This document shows positions 1 through 5,861 of a DNA stretch of 9,269 nt, piece after piece. Below the pieces are notes generated by a model. That model saw only the letters and a program-made list of their open reading frames with translations, had not been told where the DNA came from and did no database searches. Positions within the stretch are counted from its first letter, which is position 1; each line of letters opens with the position of its first letter. This DNA comes from Bacillota bacterium. GTDB lineage: Bacteria > Bacillota > Clostridia > Lachnospirales > Lachnospiraceae. Location: contig JAEWPN010000044.1 in NCBI GenBank assembly GCA_023399455.1, positions 1-9,269 on the forward strand. The letters are read 5' to 3'. Both the position numbers and the translations under genes were made by a program.

Positions 1-366
1 TGCAATTTGGTGGGTGTTCACTGGACCGAATTATTACCCGCGGGAAAAATAGCCGAGCCAATTCATAAGCTGACGGATTGCCTTTTGAAATATAATACAT
101 TTATCGATATGAACTTTATGAAGTTTAACTTTTCAGGAAACATAATACAAGATTCTGCGTTCGACGGATGTAATTTAAAAGAAAGTATTTTTAAGGGATG
201 CAAGCTGGAAGCAACTCAGTTTTCCAAATGCGATATGCGCAAAGCTGATTTCCGCGACGCAGCGGGATATCTGATAGATATTTCTTCCAATAAAATGAGG
301 GAGGCGAGGTTCTCATTCCCTGAAGTTTTGAGTTTGCTGAATGAATTGGGAATAGAGGTGAGTTAA
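1..366 (+). CDS. Pentapeptide-repeat protein, C-terminal part (5' end outside window)
   Basis: The reading frame is open to the left edge of the window, so the true start lies upstream and only about 121 C-terminal residues are seen. The middle of the fragment reads as consecutive five-residue units with a central Phe or Leu: FNFSG, SAFDG, CNLKE, SIFKG, CKLEA, TQFSK, CDMRK, ADFRD. This is the pattern of a right-handed quadrilateral beta-helix. The end, with a FSFPEVLSLLNELGIEV tail, matches the helical cap seen in Firmicute YjbI/Qnr-like pentapeptide proteins. Some relatives protect DNA gyrase from quinolones or toxins, but most have no known role, so no function is assigned. The gene stops at TAA 364-366, and I see no clear terminator before the next promoter. 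Confidence 0.85.
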   Translation, partial: CNLVGVHWTELLPAGKIAEPIHKLTDCLLKYNTFIDMNFMKFNFSGNIIQDSAFDGCNLKESIFKGCKLEATQFSKCDMRKADFRDAAGYLIDISSNKMREARFSFPEVLSLLNELGIEVS

Positions 367-374
367 ACTTTTTC

Positions 375-403
375 TTGACTTTTTGAACACCGTTCAGTAT
401 CAT
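375..403 (+). promoter_or_regulatory. Sigma-A-type promoter of the tetR/membrane-protein operon
   Basis: A -35 box TTGACT (375-380) is followed after 17 bp by TATCAT (398-403). The spacer holds a perfect TGAAC-N3-GTTCA palindrome, so a bound repressor would sit on the polymerase site. The predicted transcript starts near 410, giving a leader of about 70 nt before the ATG at 480. Confidence 0.65.
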
Positions 404-433
404 ATATTTGAACAACGTTTTATACAATGTTCA
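384..433 (+). promoter_or_regulatory. Cluster of TetR-type operator-like inverted repeats
   Basis: The perfect palindrome TGAACACCGTTCA lies at 384-396. Two degenerate relatives follow: TGAACAACGTTTT (409-421) with a good left half, and TATACAATGTTCA (421-433) with a good right half. Read together, 408-414 (TTGAACA) and 428-434 (TGTTCAA) also form a 7-bp inverted repeat with a 13-nt gap. The first site lies between the -35 and -10 boxes and the others cover the start of transcription. This layout fits autorepression by the TetR protein encoded immediately downstream. The assignment to that regulator rests on position only. Confidence 0.6.
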
Positions 434-479
434 ATACATATGTTTTTTGCATATAATACAGAAAGGGGTGAAAGCTAAT

Positions 480-1076
480 ATGAAAAATTCCTCCGATATA
501 AAAGAAGCTATCATAGACGCCGCCACCGAACTAATCCAGCAAAGCAGCGGAAATATTACAGAAATTACCACGCGCGCTATCGCCGGGAAAGCGAATGTAG
601 GTATTGGGCTGATCAATTATCACTTCCAAAGCAAGGACAATTTGATCACCATCTGCGTCCAGCGAATCATTCAGCAAGTGATCCAAAGCTTTTCATTGGA
701 AGGAAAGACTTATTCAGACGATAAAGAGCGTTTGACTGATTGTGCCGTCCAGGTATTTGATTTTCTTCTCAAAAATCCTGCCATATCCCGGATTTCCATA
801 TTAGGAGATTTGTGGGATTACAGATCAGACTGCAATTCAGTAAAGACCCAGAAAGGCTTTATGTTCACTTTGGATAATAAAATGCCGGAAGCTGACAAAA
901 AAATGCTGTCATTTATTCTTACTGCCGCTATGCAGACTGCATTCTTAAGCAGGCAGATAACTAAAGAGTTGTTAGGATATGATTTGGATCATGCTTCGGA
1001 CAGGACGGCCTTTATTACGAAAGTGGTAAAGACTCTGTTTGACGGATCTGAAAAAGAAGGAGGAGAAATTTTATGA
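480..1076 (+). CDS. TetR/AcrR-family transcriptional regulator
   Basis: This is a 198-residue, one-component DNA-binding regulator. The N-terminal helix-turn-helix covers roughly residues 8-56, with the family pattern ITTRAIAGKANVGIGLINYHF; GIGLINYHF (41-49) is the recognition helix, followed by SKDNLI. The rest is the variable, all-helical ligand and dimer domain, whose ligand cannot be read from sequence. The ATG at 480 is chosen because the purine-rich AAAGGGGTG (463-471) sits just before it. Upstream in-frame ATGs lie inside the promoter and operators and would add a non-family extension. The gene overlaps the next one by ATGA (1073-1076), so the two are cotranscribed and probably translationally coupled. 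The inverted repeats in its own promoter suggest it represses this two-gene operon. Confidence 0.9.
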   Translation: MKNSSDIKEAIIDAATELIQQSSGNITEITTRAIAGKANVGIGLINYHFQSKDNLITICVQRIIQQVIQSFSLEGKTYSDDKERLTDCAVQVFDFLLKNPAISRISILGDLWDYRSDCNSVKTQKGFMFTLDNKMPEADKKMLSFILTAAMQTAFLSRQITKELLGYDLDHASDRTAFITKVVKTLFDGSEKEGGEIL

Positions 1077-1681
1077 ATAAAAAAATTGGTATTTGTGCCG
1101 CTGTCGTCAACTTGTTCTCAGTAATTGGTTTTCTTATTTCCATGTTGGCTTCTTCCTCTTACGGAAGCTATTTTGCAAGTATAGGCATCGCCTTTAGCTT
1201 TGTCACAATGATTTGTGTCTTTGCCTGTTATGGAGAAGAAACCTCAAAGGCAGCGGGACTTGCTGCAATTGCCTTCGGCGGAATGTATGCTCTTTGCAAC
1301 TCCATCGTCTATTTCGTACAGCTTACCAGCGTGCGAAGCGGCAAGCTGACAGGGCAGGCTGCGGTTTTACTCGATTACACCCAATTCGATATGATGTTCA
1401 ATCTGGATATGCTCGGTTATTGCCTTATGTCAGTATCCACCTTTTTTGCCGGACTGACAATTCAAGCGAAAAACCTGGCTGAGAATTGGCTGAAATGGCT
1501 GCTGACCATTCACGGCGTATTTGCCGTCGCCTGCTTTATCGTACCTCTTCTCGGTTTATTCGATACGGCGGCAAACGGAAGCGATACTGCAGGCATTCTC
1601 ATATTGTCATTTTGGTGTATTTATTTTACGCCTATAAGCGCCTTGTCCATTCGCTTCTTTTCCAAAAGAGCCGCCGCATAA
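1073..1681 (+). CDS. Six-helix integral membrane protein of unknown function
   Basis: This is a 202-residue, very hydrophobic protein with about six predicted membrane segments (residues 5-27, 32-53, 60-85, 107-130, 139-163, 172-194). Short polar links separate them, and the C-terminus is basic (FFSKRAAA). I see no transporter signature, catalytic motif or signal-peptide cleavage site, and I do not recognise the family. Translation starts at ATG 1073 behind a strong AGGAGG (1058-1063) that lies within the end of the preceding tetR gene. As the only partner of that regulator it is the presumed target of control. TetR-membrane protein pairs often concern export of, or tolerance to, a compound that the regulator senses, but this is inference here. 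Confidence 0.75.
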   Translation: MNKKIGICAAVVNLFSVIGFLISMLASSSYGSYFASIGIAFSFVTMICVFACYGEETSKAAGLAAIAFGGMYALCNSIVYFVQLTSVRSGKLTGQAAVLLDYTQFDMMFNLDMLGYCLMSVSTFFAGLTIQAKNLAENWLKWLLTIHGVFAVACFIVPLLGLFDTAANGSDTAGILILSFWCIYFTPISALSIRFFSKRAAA

Positions 1682-1700
1682 AAACATTCGTAAGCATGAA

Positions 1701-1729
1701 GGCGGGCGCATTTACCTAATGCTCCCGCC
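1701..1729. terminator. Hairpin between convergent genes, possible terminator
   Basis: GGCGGG-c-GCATT (1701-1712) pairs with AATGC-t-CCCGCC (1718-1729) around a 5-nt loop: 11 bp plus one C/T mismatch. It starts 20 bp after the stop of the membrane-protein gene. Its right arm lies inside the last codons of the convergent XRE gene, whose stop is at 1712-1714. Neither side carries an immediate U-tract, so intrinsic termination is uncertain. It may act as a 3' stabilising hairpin. Confidence 0.4.
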
Positions 1730-2383
1730 GTGAAAATAACATTCATATATTTTTATACCTTCATGCAATATTTCCTCATATCCCTGATACCAATCGAAAT
1801 CCCCCTCTACTCTGCAATGATAAGTATAGGCACCGGATTGGAAAAAGGCAGGGCCCCTATAAGGCATATTACAAGGAACCGCATCTAAGGCTTCCTTAAG
1901 AAAATCACCGCTGAAATGCTCGCCGGTCACGCGGCCGCAGTAATTCATGCACCAGATCGGCATCCCGTTTTTCCATACGGCCTCTTCTCCGCCAAAGCGT
2001 TCTCCCCCTAAATAGGTATCATAATAATACAACTCATCCTCCTCATATTCCAGATCATGTGAGCCTCTTCTCGATGCATCTATCTCCTCTCCATGTCCGG
2101 CATAGCAAGCCGTTTTCGCTCTGATCAAAAAATCGGTAATATCTTCTTTTTCCTCATTCTGCTCTCCTATTTGCAGGTTGCAGTCGCCGGTATCCTTGAT
2201 CAGTCTGTCGAGAGATATGGAATACAGCTCGCTAAGCTGCACCAGCTTGTCGATATCGGGGTAAAATCTCCCTGCCTCCCACTTTCCCACTGCCTGCCTC
2301 GAAACGTTCAGCAAATCGGCCAGTTCCTCCTGCGACAGCCCTTTACTCTTTCTCAAAGACTGCAATTTCTCAGCCATATTCAT
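1712..2383 (-). CDS. XRE-family HTH regulator with C-terminal DUF5680 domain
   Basis: This is a 223-residue, two-domain protein. Residues 6-61 form a Cro/C1-type helix-turn-helix (LQSLRKSKGLSQEELADLL, then VSRQAVGKWEAG), like many Firmicute XRE regulators. After an acidic linker (about 70-83), the rest matches DUF5680, with landmarks FLIRAKTACYAG, SRRGSHDL, YYYDTYLGGERFGGEE, MPIWCMNYCGRV, GDFLKEAL, GDFDWYQG and YECYFHGG. That domain has no established function but often occurs behind an XRE head. I start it at ATG 2383, which has AAGGAGG (2393-2399) 9 nt away. The ATG at 2390-2392 abuts the Shine-Dalgarno directly and is a poor initiator. It stands alone between terminators. The many aromatic residues of the second domain would suit ligand sensing, but that is a guess. 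Confidence 0.88.
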   Translation of the reverse strand: MNMAEKLQSLRKSKGLSQEELADLLNVSRQAVGKWEAGRFYPDIDKLVQLSELYSISLDRLIKDTGDCNLQIGEQNEEKEDITDFLIRAKTACYAGHGEEIDASRRGSHDLEYEEDELYYYDTYLGGERFGGEEAVWKNGMPIWCMNYCGRVTGEHFSGDFLKEALDAVPCNMPYRGPAFFQSGAYTYHCRVEGDFDWYQGYEEILHEGIKIYECYFHGGSIR

Positions 2384-2458
2384 CGTTCTCATCCTCCTTT
2401 AAAAGCTCATGCTGCCTTGCTTGTCAGCGGACAGATTACTCTTTTTCCGCCCATCTTT

Positions 2459-2467
2459 ATGATAGCA
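2459..2467 (-). promoter_or_regulatory. Possible extended -10 promoter for the XRE/DUF5680 gene
   Basis: On the - strand the sequence reads TGC-TATCAT, an extended -10 element, about 75 nt upstream of the ATG. No good -35 box lies 17 bp further upstream (TAGAGG is found there), so the call rests on the extended -10 alone. Confidence 0.3.
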
Positions 2468-2503
2468 TATGAAACTTCCTTCCTCTACCAACCAGTTATA
2501 TGC

Positions 2504-2526
2504 AAAAAGGCAACCTCAGGTTGCCT
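2504..2526 (-). terminator. Rho-independent terminator of the GNAT gene
   Basis: On the - strand AGGCAACC pairs perfectly with GGTTGCCT (2526-2519 with 2515-2508) around a 3-nt loop. A T5 run follows at once (2508-2504, its first T shared with the last stem base). It lies about 40 nt after the acetyltransferase stop codon and separates it from the downstream XRE gene. Confidence 0.85.
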
Positions 2527-2564
2527 ACTTTTCAGAACAGGTTTATCCGTATTTTGCTTCCATT

Positions 2565-3098
2565 TTACCGAAGCCGTTCATAATCTTCTTTTTCCATAAT
2601 GTAAACATTATCTCCCTGCTTTCCGTCATAACGGGTGAAGCCATCCGCAATGTATTTCAAAAAACGGAAGCCAAGCTTTTCTATTACACGCCTGGACTGT
2701 ATATTATCCGGAAAATGAGAGACCACAAGCCGGGTGATATTCATTTTCTCAAACGCATAGGCAATAGCCGCCTGTGCCGCTTCTACTGCAATCTGCCGTC
2801 CCCAATATTTCTCCGACAATACATAACCAAGCTCCACATCATAGGAAATCCCCGGCTTCCTGGTGCGGTGAAGTCCGACAGAGCCTATGACGGCGTGGTT
2901 GTCCTTCCATTCTATCGCCCATGTGTCATCGCTTTCCTGAAACATATTTATAATCTGTACGGATTCTTCCACATTCTCATGCGGTTTCCATCCCGCCATT
3001 GGACCAACCTTATCCCCAGATGCGTATGTATACATATCCACGGCATCCTCCTTACACCATTCCCTCAAAATTAATCGTTCCGTTTCCAAACGTTCCAC
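2565..3098 (-). CDS. GNAT-family N-acetyltransferase, RimJ/RimL type
   Basis: This 177-residue cytoplasmic enzyme is predicted to transfer the acetyl group of acetyl-CoA to an amine, either a protein N-terminus or a small molecule. The N-terminus LETERLILR (4-12) is the hallmark of the RimJ/RimL subgroup. [19 protein letters not shown] (89-107) is the acetyl-CoA pyrophosphate-binding segment, and [13 protein letters not shown] (132-144) is the usual C-terminal helix-strand motif. In the CoA loop, GRQIA replaces the more common GKGYA, a modest departure. The start is GTG 3096-3098, since LETERL lies right behind it and GGAGGAAAGG precedes it at about 6 nt. The gene is single, bounded upstream by the yjdF-side terminator and downstream by its own. 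The substrate cannot be told from sequence. Confidence 0.9.
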   Translation of the reverse strand: MERLETERLILREWCKEDAVDMYTYASGDKVGPMAGWKPHENVEESVQIINMFQESDDTWAIEWKDNHAVIGSVGLHRTRKPGISYDVELGYVLSEKYWGRQIAVEAAQAAIAYAFEKMNITRLVVSHFPDNIQSRRVIEKLGFRFLKYIADGFTRYDGKQGDNVYIMEKEDYERLR

Positions 3099-3136
3099 AA
3101 TAATCCTTTCCTCCCTCTAATAAAAGTTTTTTATTC

Positions 3137-3176
3137 AAAAACGGACAAACACATTTACATTCTATGTGATTGTCCG
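3137..3176 (-). terminator. Rho-independent terminator after the yjdF fragment
   Basis: On the - strand CGGACAATCACAT (3176-3164) pairs with ATGTGTTTGTCCG (3154-3142) around a 9-nt loop, 13 positions with one mismatch. A T5 run (3141-3137) follows directly. It starts about 9 nt past the stop of the yjdF remnant and closes that transcription unit before the GNAT gene. Confidence 0.88.
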
Positions 3177-3184
3177 CTTTCCTG

Positions 3185-3511
3185 CTATCTGCCCTTATGT
3201 TTCTCTTTTTTCTTCTGCTGCTTTAACTCAAATACCTTTTGCTTTTCCTCCTCCCTGCGCTTGACCTGAGTGCTCTTTTTCTCAGCCTTTTGCTGCTCCT
3301 GCCAGAGCTTCAGCGCCTGCTGGGATTTCGTGCTGGTTCCCACGTTTTCAAGCTGCTTCCTCACTTCTCTTTGCATTCGTTTTGGATTTACATGGTCTTT
3401 GAACTTTGACTGCGAGTCGATGCCCGGACTGAAAATGAGCTTATAATAATTTTCCAGTACATACTCCCATACCTCATAATCCTTAGGTTCTGCTCCGAAT
3501 ACAACAAAGAA
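3185..3511 (-). pseudogene. yjdF: yjdF (DUF2992) gene fragment lacking its 5' end and start codon
   Basis: Read from 3511 to 3185, the frame gives VVFGAEPKDYEVWEYVL, then NYYKLIFSP, then NPKRMQREVRKQL, and a highly charged tail ending QQKKKEKHKGR. These are the C-terminal three quarters of the Firmicute YjdF/DUF2992 family, including its conserved STKSQQALKLW and lysine-rich end. About 25-30 N-terminal residues of the family are missing. The frame stays open upstream to a stop at 3575-3577 but contains no ATG, GTG or TTG and no Shine-Dalgarno. The first ATG (3374-3376) is deep inside the domain and has no ribosome binding site. I therefore call it a pseudogene made by a 5' deletion. The promoter, leader and terminator around it look intact, so it may still be transcribed. 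YjdF's biochemical role is not settled, and RNA or nucleic-acid binding would fit the basic tail. Confidence 0.8.
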
Positions 3512-3590
3512 CGGACAACCAAGGAGGCAGGTTACTGAGGCGTTATATCTGTCGATATATCGATCCTGGCCGGACTACCAACCGACCCGT
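3511..3590 (-). ncRNA. Structured leader of the yjdF locus, probable yjdF riboswitch aptamer
   Basis: This 80-nt segment lies between a strong promoter and the yjdF remnant, where the yjdF-motif RNA normally sits. On the - strand its ends pair: ACGGGT (3590-3585) with GTCCGT (3516-3511), six pairs including two G-U. Inside are GTAACC (3534-3529) with GGTTGT (3519-3514), which competes with the closing stem, a TCGA-TATA-TCGA hairpin (3565-3554), and a GGTCGG/CCGGCC option near the 5' end. Known yjdF riboswitches bind diverse azaaromatic compounds and control yjdF translation. The identification rests on position and general foldability; I could not match the consensus nucleotide by nucleotide. 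No ribosome binding site follows, so even if the aptamer folds it now has no obvious gene to control. Confidence 0.55.
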
Positions 3591-3611
3591 GTTTTTATCT
3601 TTGTATTTTTT

Positions 3612-3640
3612 ATATTATCTTTTCATCCTGTGGCTGTCAA
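3612..3640 (-). promoter_or_regulatory. Promoter of the yjdF leader
   Basis: On the - strand a perfect -35 TTGACA (3640-3635) is followed after exactly 17 bp by TAATAT (3617-3612). Transcription would start near 3605, just ahead of the structured leader. The -35 box lies only 16 bp past the stop codon of the FAD oxidoreductase gene. I see no terminator between, so readthrough from that operon is also possible. Confidence 0.7.
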
Positions 3641-3656
3641 GTAACGACTATCCCCT

Positions 3657-5123
3657 TCACATTGCCTGTACCGCAAACTTTCCGCTGGTCACTGCAATGG
3701 GGAGACCGCCGTTCAACTGCAACCACTGGCTGGCTATAAACACATTATCAAGGCCCTGCGCTTTGCTTTTCGCATAGAGGCTTTTATAGCCTTTCTGCCC
3801 GAAAAAGCTCATATATGCACCCTTATATGCCCCGCACCAACGTTCGAAAGTAACGGGAGAATACGTATCAAGAAGCACCAATCTACCTTCAAGCGCAGGA
3901 AATTTCGAGATTATTTGTTTCATAACAGTATCGGCAATTCTCTGCATCTCGGCCTCATACCGGTCATACTCCCGGTAAAGTTCCTTCCAGTATTGGAAAT
4001 CTTCCTCATCCTGAAGGATATTGCATTGAATGACCCTCTTTTCTCTGGGAAAAAGGCTCTCGTCATAATCATAGAGCCTAATCGCCTGAAAATCAAGTTT
4101 CTGTCTGCCCACCTGGAAGCTGTCACAGGGAAACATCACCGACCCGCCGGGAACGCCACAGTCTTCAGCGCCAAGAATTCCGAAAGCCGCCTGAAAAGAC
4201 GAGGTTACCGAATAGCCTTCCTTACAGCTATACATTTCTTTGAGGTTTTTATCCATATATTCTTTATCCAGCAAGCCGCCGAAGGTAACTGCCGTATCCG
4301 CAGCGCTGATTATGTAATCCGCTATAGCCTCGCTGCCGTCATTAAATGTAACGGATGCCGCCCGCTTTCCTTGAATATTGATTTTAGTAACCGGCATATT
4401 TAGCTGAATCTTCCCTCCCAGTGCCTGATAACGTTTTGCCATCCGCTCCGACATCCCTTTTGAACCTCCCATGGGAATTGCGGCTGTTTTCCCCGTAAGA
4501 AAAGCATAGGAGCTTATGAGGGTGACTGCCATGAACTTTTCGTTATAGTAGCGACTCATCATCTCCTTCAGAAGGGGATTCTTAAACCTTAGTGCCAGCT
4601 CGGCAACCGTTTCTTTCCCGTATTCCTTTATGACTCTGCCCATCTGCGGCATACTCATTCCGAATTTCATAAATTCAAAGAAGTTCATATTTGCAGGCGA
4701 CTTCTCACAAGGAATCCTCAAGCTTTCCGCAAGCTTCACACTATCGAAAAATTTATTGATTTCTATGCCGTCTTCCGGCGCAATCTCAAGGAATTCTCTC
4801 CGCGCTTTCTCCACATCGCTCCAAAAATGGAGCCGTCTGCCTTCCATATCCAACATATAAAAATAAGGTTCTCTGTAAAGCTCCGTATTCTCATCTATTG
4901 CGCCTACATTTCGCCAAATCTCCCAAAGTTCATCGCCTTCACGGCATCCTGTAAGCCAGTGAATACAATTATCAATGTGATAGCCCTGCCTGTTCCATCC
5001 GGTACATTCGCCTCCGATCACCGGATTTTTTTCGTATATTTCTGTAAGAAAGCCGTTTTGCTGCGCGTGGATTCCGGCTGACAGTCCGGAAATCCCACCG
5101 CCTATAATGATTACTTTTTCCAT
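3657..5123 (-). CDS. CrtI/phytoene-desaturase-like NAD(P)/FAD-dependent oxidoreductase
   Basis: This is a 488-residue flavoprotein. The N-terminus is a dinucleotide-binding Rossmann fold: VIIIGGGISGLSAG (GGGISG at 8-13), an acidic residue at the end of strand 2 (E31 in IYEKN), then the second FAD contact GG at 37-38. The C-terminal FAD segment GLDNVFIASQWLQLNGGLPIAV (from about 457) ends in GKFAVQAM, as in phytoene dehydrogenases, carotenoid isomerases and related COG1233 enzymes. The middle is the variable substrate domain. No other carotenoid gene is nearby, so pigment synthesis is not supported; an unidentified hydrophobic or conjugated substrate is more likely. ATG 5123 is preceded by AAGGAG located within the last codons of tetR. 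The genes overlap by 13 bp, pointing to a coupled operon under that regulator. Confidence 0.85.
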   Translation of the reverse strand: MEKVIIIGGGISGLSAGIHAQQNGFLTEIYEKNPVIGGECTGWNRQGYHIDNCIHWLTGCREGDELWEIWRNVGAIDENTELYREPYFYMLDMEGRRLHFWSDVEKARREFLEIAPEDGIEINKFFDSVKLAESLRIPCEKSPANMNFFEFMKFGMSMPQMGRVIKEYGKETVAELALRFKNPLLKEMMSRYYNEKFMAVTLISSYAFLTGKTAAIPMGGSKGMSERMAKRYQALGGKIQLNMPVTKINIQGKRAASVTFNDGSEAIADYIISAADTAVTFGGLLDKEYMDKNLKEMYSCKEGYSVTSSFQAAFGILGAEDCGVPGGSVMFPCDSFQVGRQKLDFQAIRLYDYDESLFPREKRVIQCNILQDEEDFQYWKELYREYDRYEAEMQRIADTVMKQIISKFPALEGRLVLLDTYSPVTFERWCGAYKGAYMSFFGQKGYKSLYAKSKAQGLDNVFIASQWLQLNGGLPIAVTSGKFAVQAM

Positions 5124-5698
5124 CCTTTACTCCTTATAATATCAATGAGCCATTCCGTCTCAGGTAAAGGCATATCAGGCGTAACCGCAAGCTGTTCCAT
5201 GATTCCCTGCACGCTGCACCAAAAAGCTGCGGAAAGAGCATAAGGATCTCCATTTCGGAAAATCCCTTCCGACTGCCCTACTCGGATTATTTCTGCTGAC
5301 CGCTCCACCTGGTCCACCTCCATAGCAATCTGTTTAATATGTGCCGGAGTCCTGTCACTTCTGCGCGCCTGCGCCACGAGTACGAACATTAGAAATACCC
5401 ATGACTGGTGTGAAGAAAAGAGAAATAAGGAATCGAGAAACCCTGTAAAAAATTCCAAAGGACCGGAAAATTCCATCTTCTGCGGTTCCTTTGTCCCCTC
5501 TACGCCTATTCTGATCAGCTCCTCATAAAGCTGCTCCTTAGACTCGAAATAATGGAACAGCAATCCAACGCTCATATCCGCCGCTTTTGCAATATCGTTT
5601 ATTTTTGTTTCGGCATATCCATTTCTTACGAACAGCTCCAGTGCCTTCCATAGAATAAGCTGTCTGCGCTTCTCTTTTTGCTCGCTTCTTGTCGTCAA
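5111..5698 (-). CDS. TetR/AcrR-family regulator of the FAD oxidoreductase operon
   Basis: Starting at TTG 5698 the protein has 195 residues. The helix-turn-helix lies at about residues 32-56 (KINDIAKAADMSVGLLFHYFESKEQL), preceded by the usual first helix RRQLILWKALELFVRNGYAET. The remainder is the helical ligand and dimer domain. The TTG is preferred because AGGTGA (5709-5704) lies 5 nt before it and the helix-turn-helix then begins at the usual distance. Upstream in-frame candidates (ATG 5716, ATG 5731, TTG 5746) have no ribosome binding site, and two fall in or next to the operator at the transcription start. The 3' end overlaps the oxidoreductase gene by 13 bp. A palindrome just after the -10 box indicates autorepression of the operon. 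Confidence 0.88.
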   Translation of the reverse strand: MTTRSEQKEKRRQLILWKALELFVRNGYAETKINDIAKAADMSVGLLFHYFESKEQLYEELIRIGVEGTKEPQKMEFSGPLEFFTGFLDSLFLFSSHQSWVFLMFVLVAQARRSDRTPAHIKQIAMEVDQVERSAEIIRVGQSEGIFRNGDPYALSAAFWCSVQGIMEQLAVTPDMPLPETEWLIDIIRSKGWKK

Positions 5699-5729
5699 GT
5701 TGATCACCTGTTTCATTGATTTTATATTC

Positions 5730-5747
5730 ATTGAATTAATATTCAAT
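5730..5747 (-). promoter_or_regulatory. Palindromic operator of the tetR/FAD operon
   Basis: The + strand reads ATTGAATTAATATTCAAT: perfect 7-bp arms (ATTGAAT/ATTCAAT) around TAAT. It begins 4 bp past the -10 box and covers the predicted transcription start near 5744. This is where a TetR-type repressor would block initiation. Linking it to the adjacent regulator is positional inference. Confidence 0.65.
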
Positions 5748-5750
5748 TAA

Positions 5751-5779
5751 ATATTATTCTATTATTTGAGATTTGTCAA
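5751..5779 (-). promoter_or_regulatory. Promoter of the tetR/FAD oxidoreductase operon
   Basis: On the - strand a perfect TTGACA (5779-5774) is followed after 17 bp by TAATAT (5756-5751). These are the same two boxes and spacing as in the yjdF leader promoter at 3612-3640. The operator palindrome lies directly downstream. Confidence 0.75.
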
Positions 5780-5813
5780 GATTTTTACTCGTAATCACAG
5801 GTTTTTATGTCAC

Positions 5814-5835
5814 AGTTCAGCCTAACGGCAGAACT
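5814..5835 (-). repeat. Imperfect inverted repeat after the nucleoside phosphorylase gene
   Basis: On the - strand AGTTC-t-GCC (5835-5827) pairs with GGC-t-GAACT (5822-5814) around GTTA: 8 bp with a T/T mismatch. It lies 26 nt after the phosphorylase stop. What follows is A-rich rather than T-rich, so it is not a standard intrinsic terminator, though it could be a weak one or a 3'-end hairpin. Confidence 0.4.
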
Positions 5836-5861
5836 ATAGTAAATGATGCTGCGATATGCTC

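Noticed and set aside
452..457. Perfect TATAAT upstream of the first tetR
   Set aside because: The -35 region 17 bp upstream (GTTCAA) is poor, and transcription would start inside the ribosome binding site; the TTGACT/TATCAT pair at 375-403 is a better promoter.
408..479. Earlier in-frame ATG for the first tetR
   Set aside because: It would begin in the operators and add 24 residues with no ribosome binding site and no family similarity; ATG 480 has a good one.
2093..2599. + strand open frame of about 168 codons
   Set aside because: It runs antisense across the XRE gene, its Shine-Dalgarno and the 2504-2526 terminator; no domain pattern.
2469..3074. Long + strand open frame of about 200 codons
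   Set aside because: It is antisense to the acetyltransferase, has no ribosome binding site or domain features, and crosses the hairpin terminator.
3185..3376. Intact 63-residue protein starting at ATG 3374-3376
   Set aside because: The frame upstream of this ATG encodes conserved YjdF residues and no ribosome binding site precedes it, so it is an internal Met of a truncated gene.
3915..4403. + strand open frame of about 160 codons
   Set aside because: Shadow of the FAD oxidoreductase on the opposite strand; low-quality composition and no initiation signal.
3657..5123. Carotenoid biosynthesis gene (crtI/crtN)
   Set aside because: CrtI-like fold features are present, but there is no phytoene or diapophytoene synthase or other pigment gene nearby, so the specific name is not justified.
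5814..5835. Inverted repeat as a confident rho-independent terminator
   Set aside because: The stem is interrupted and is followed by A-rich sequence rather than a T-run on the coding strand.
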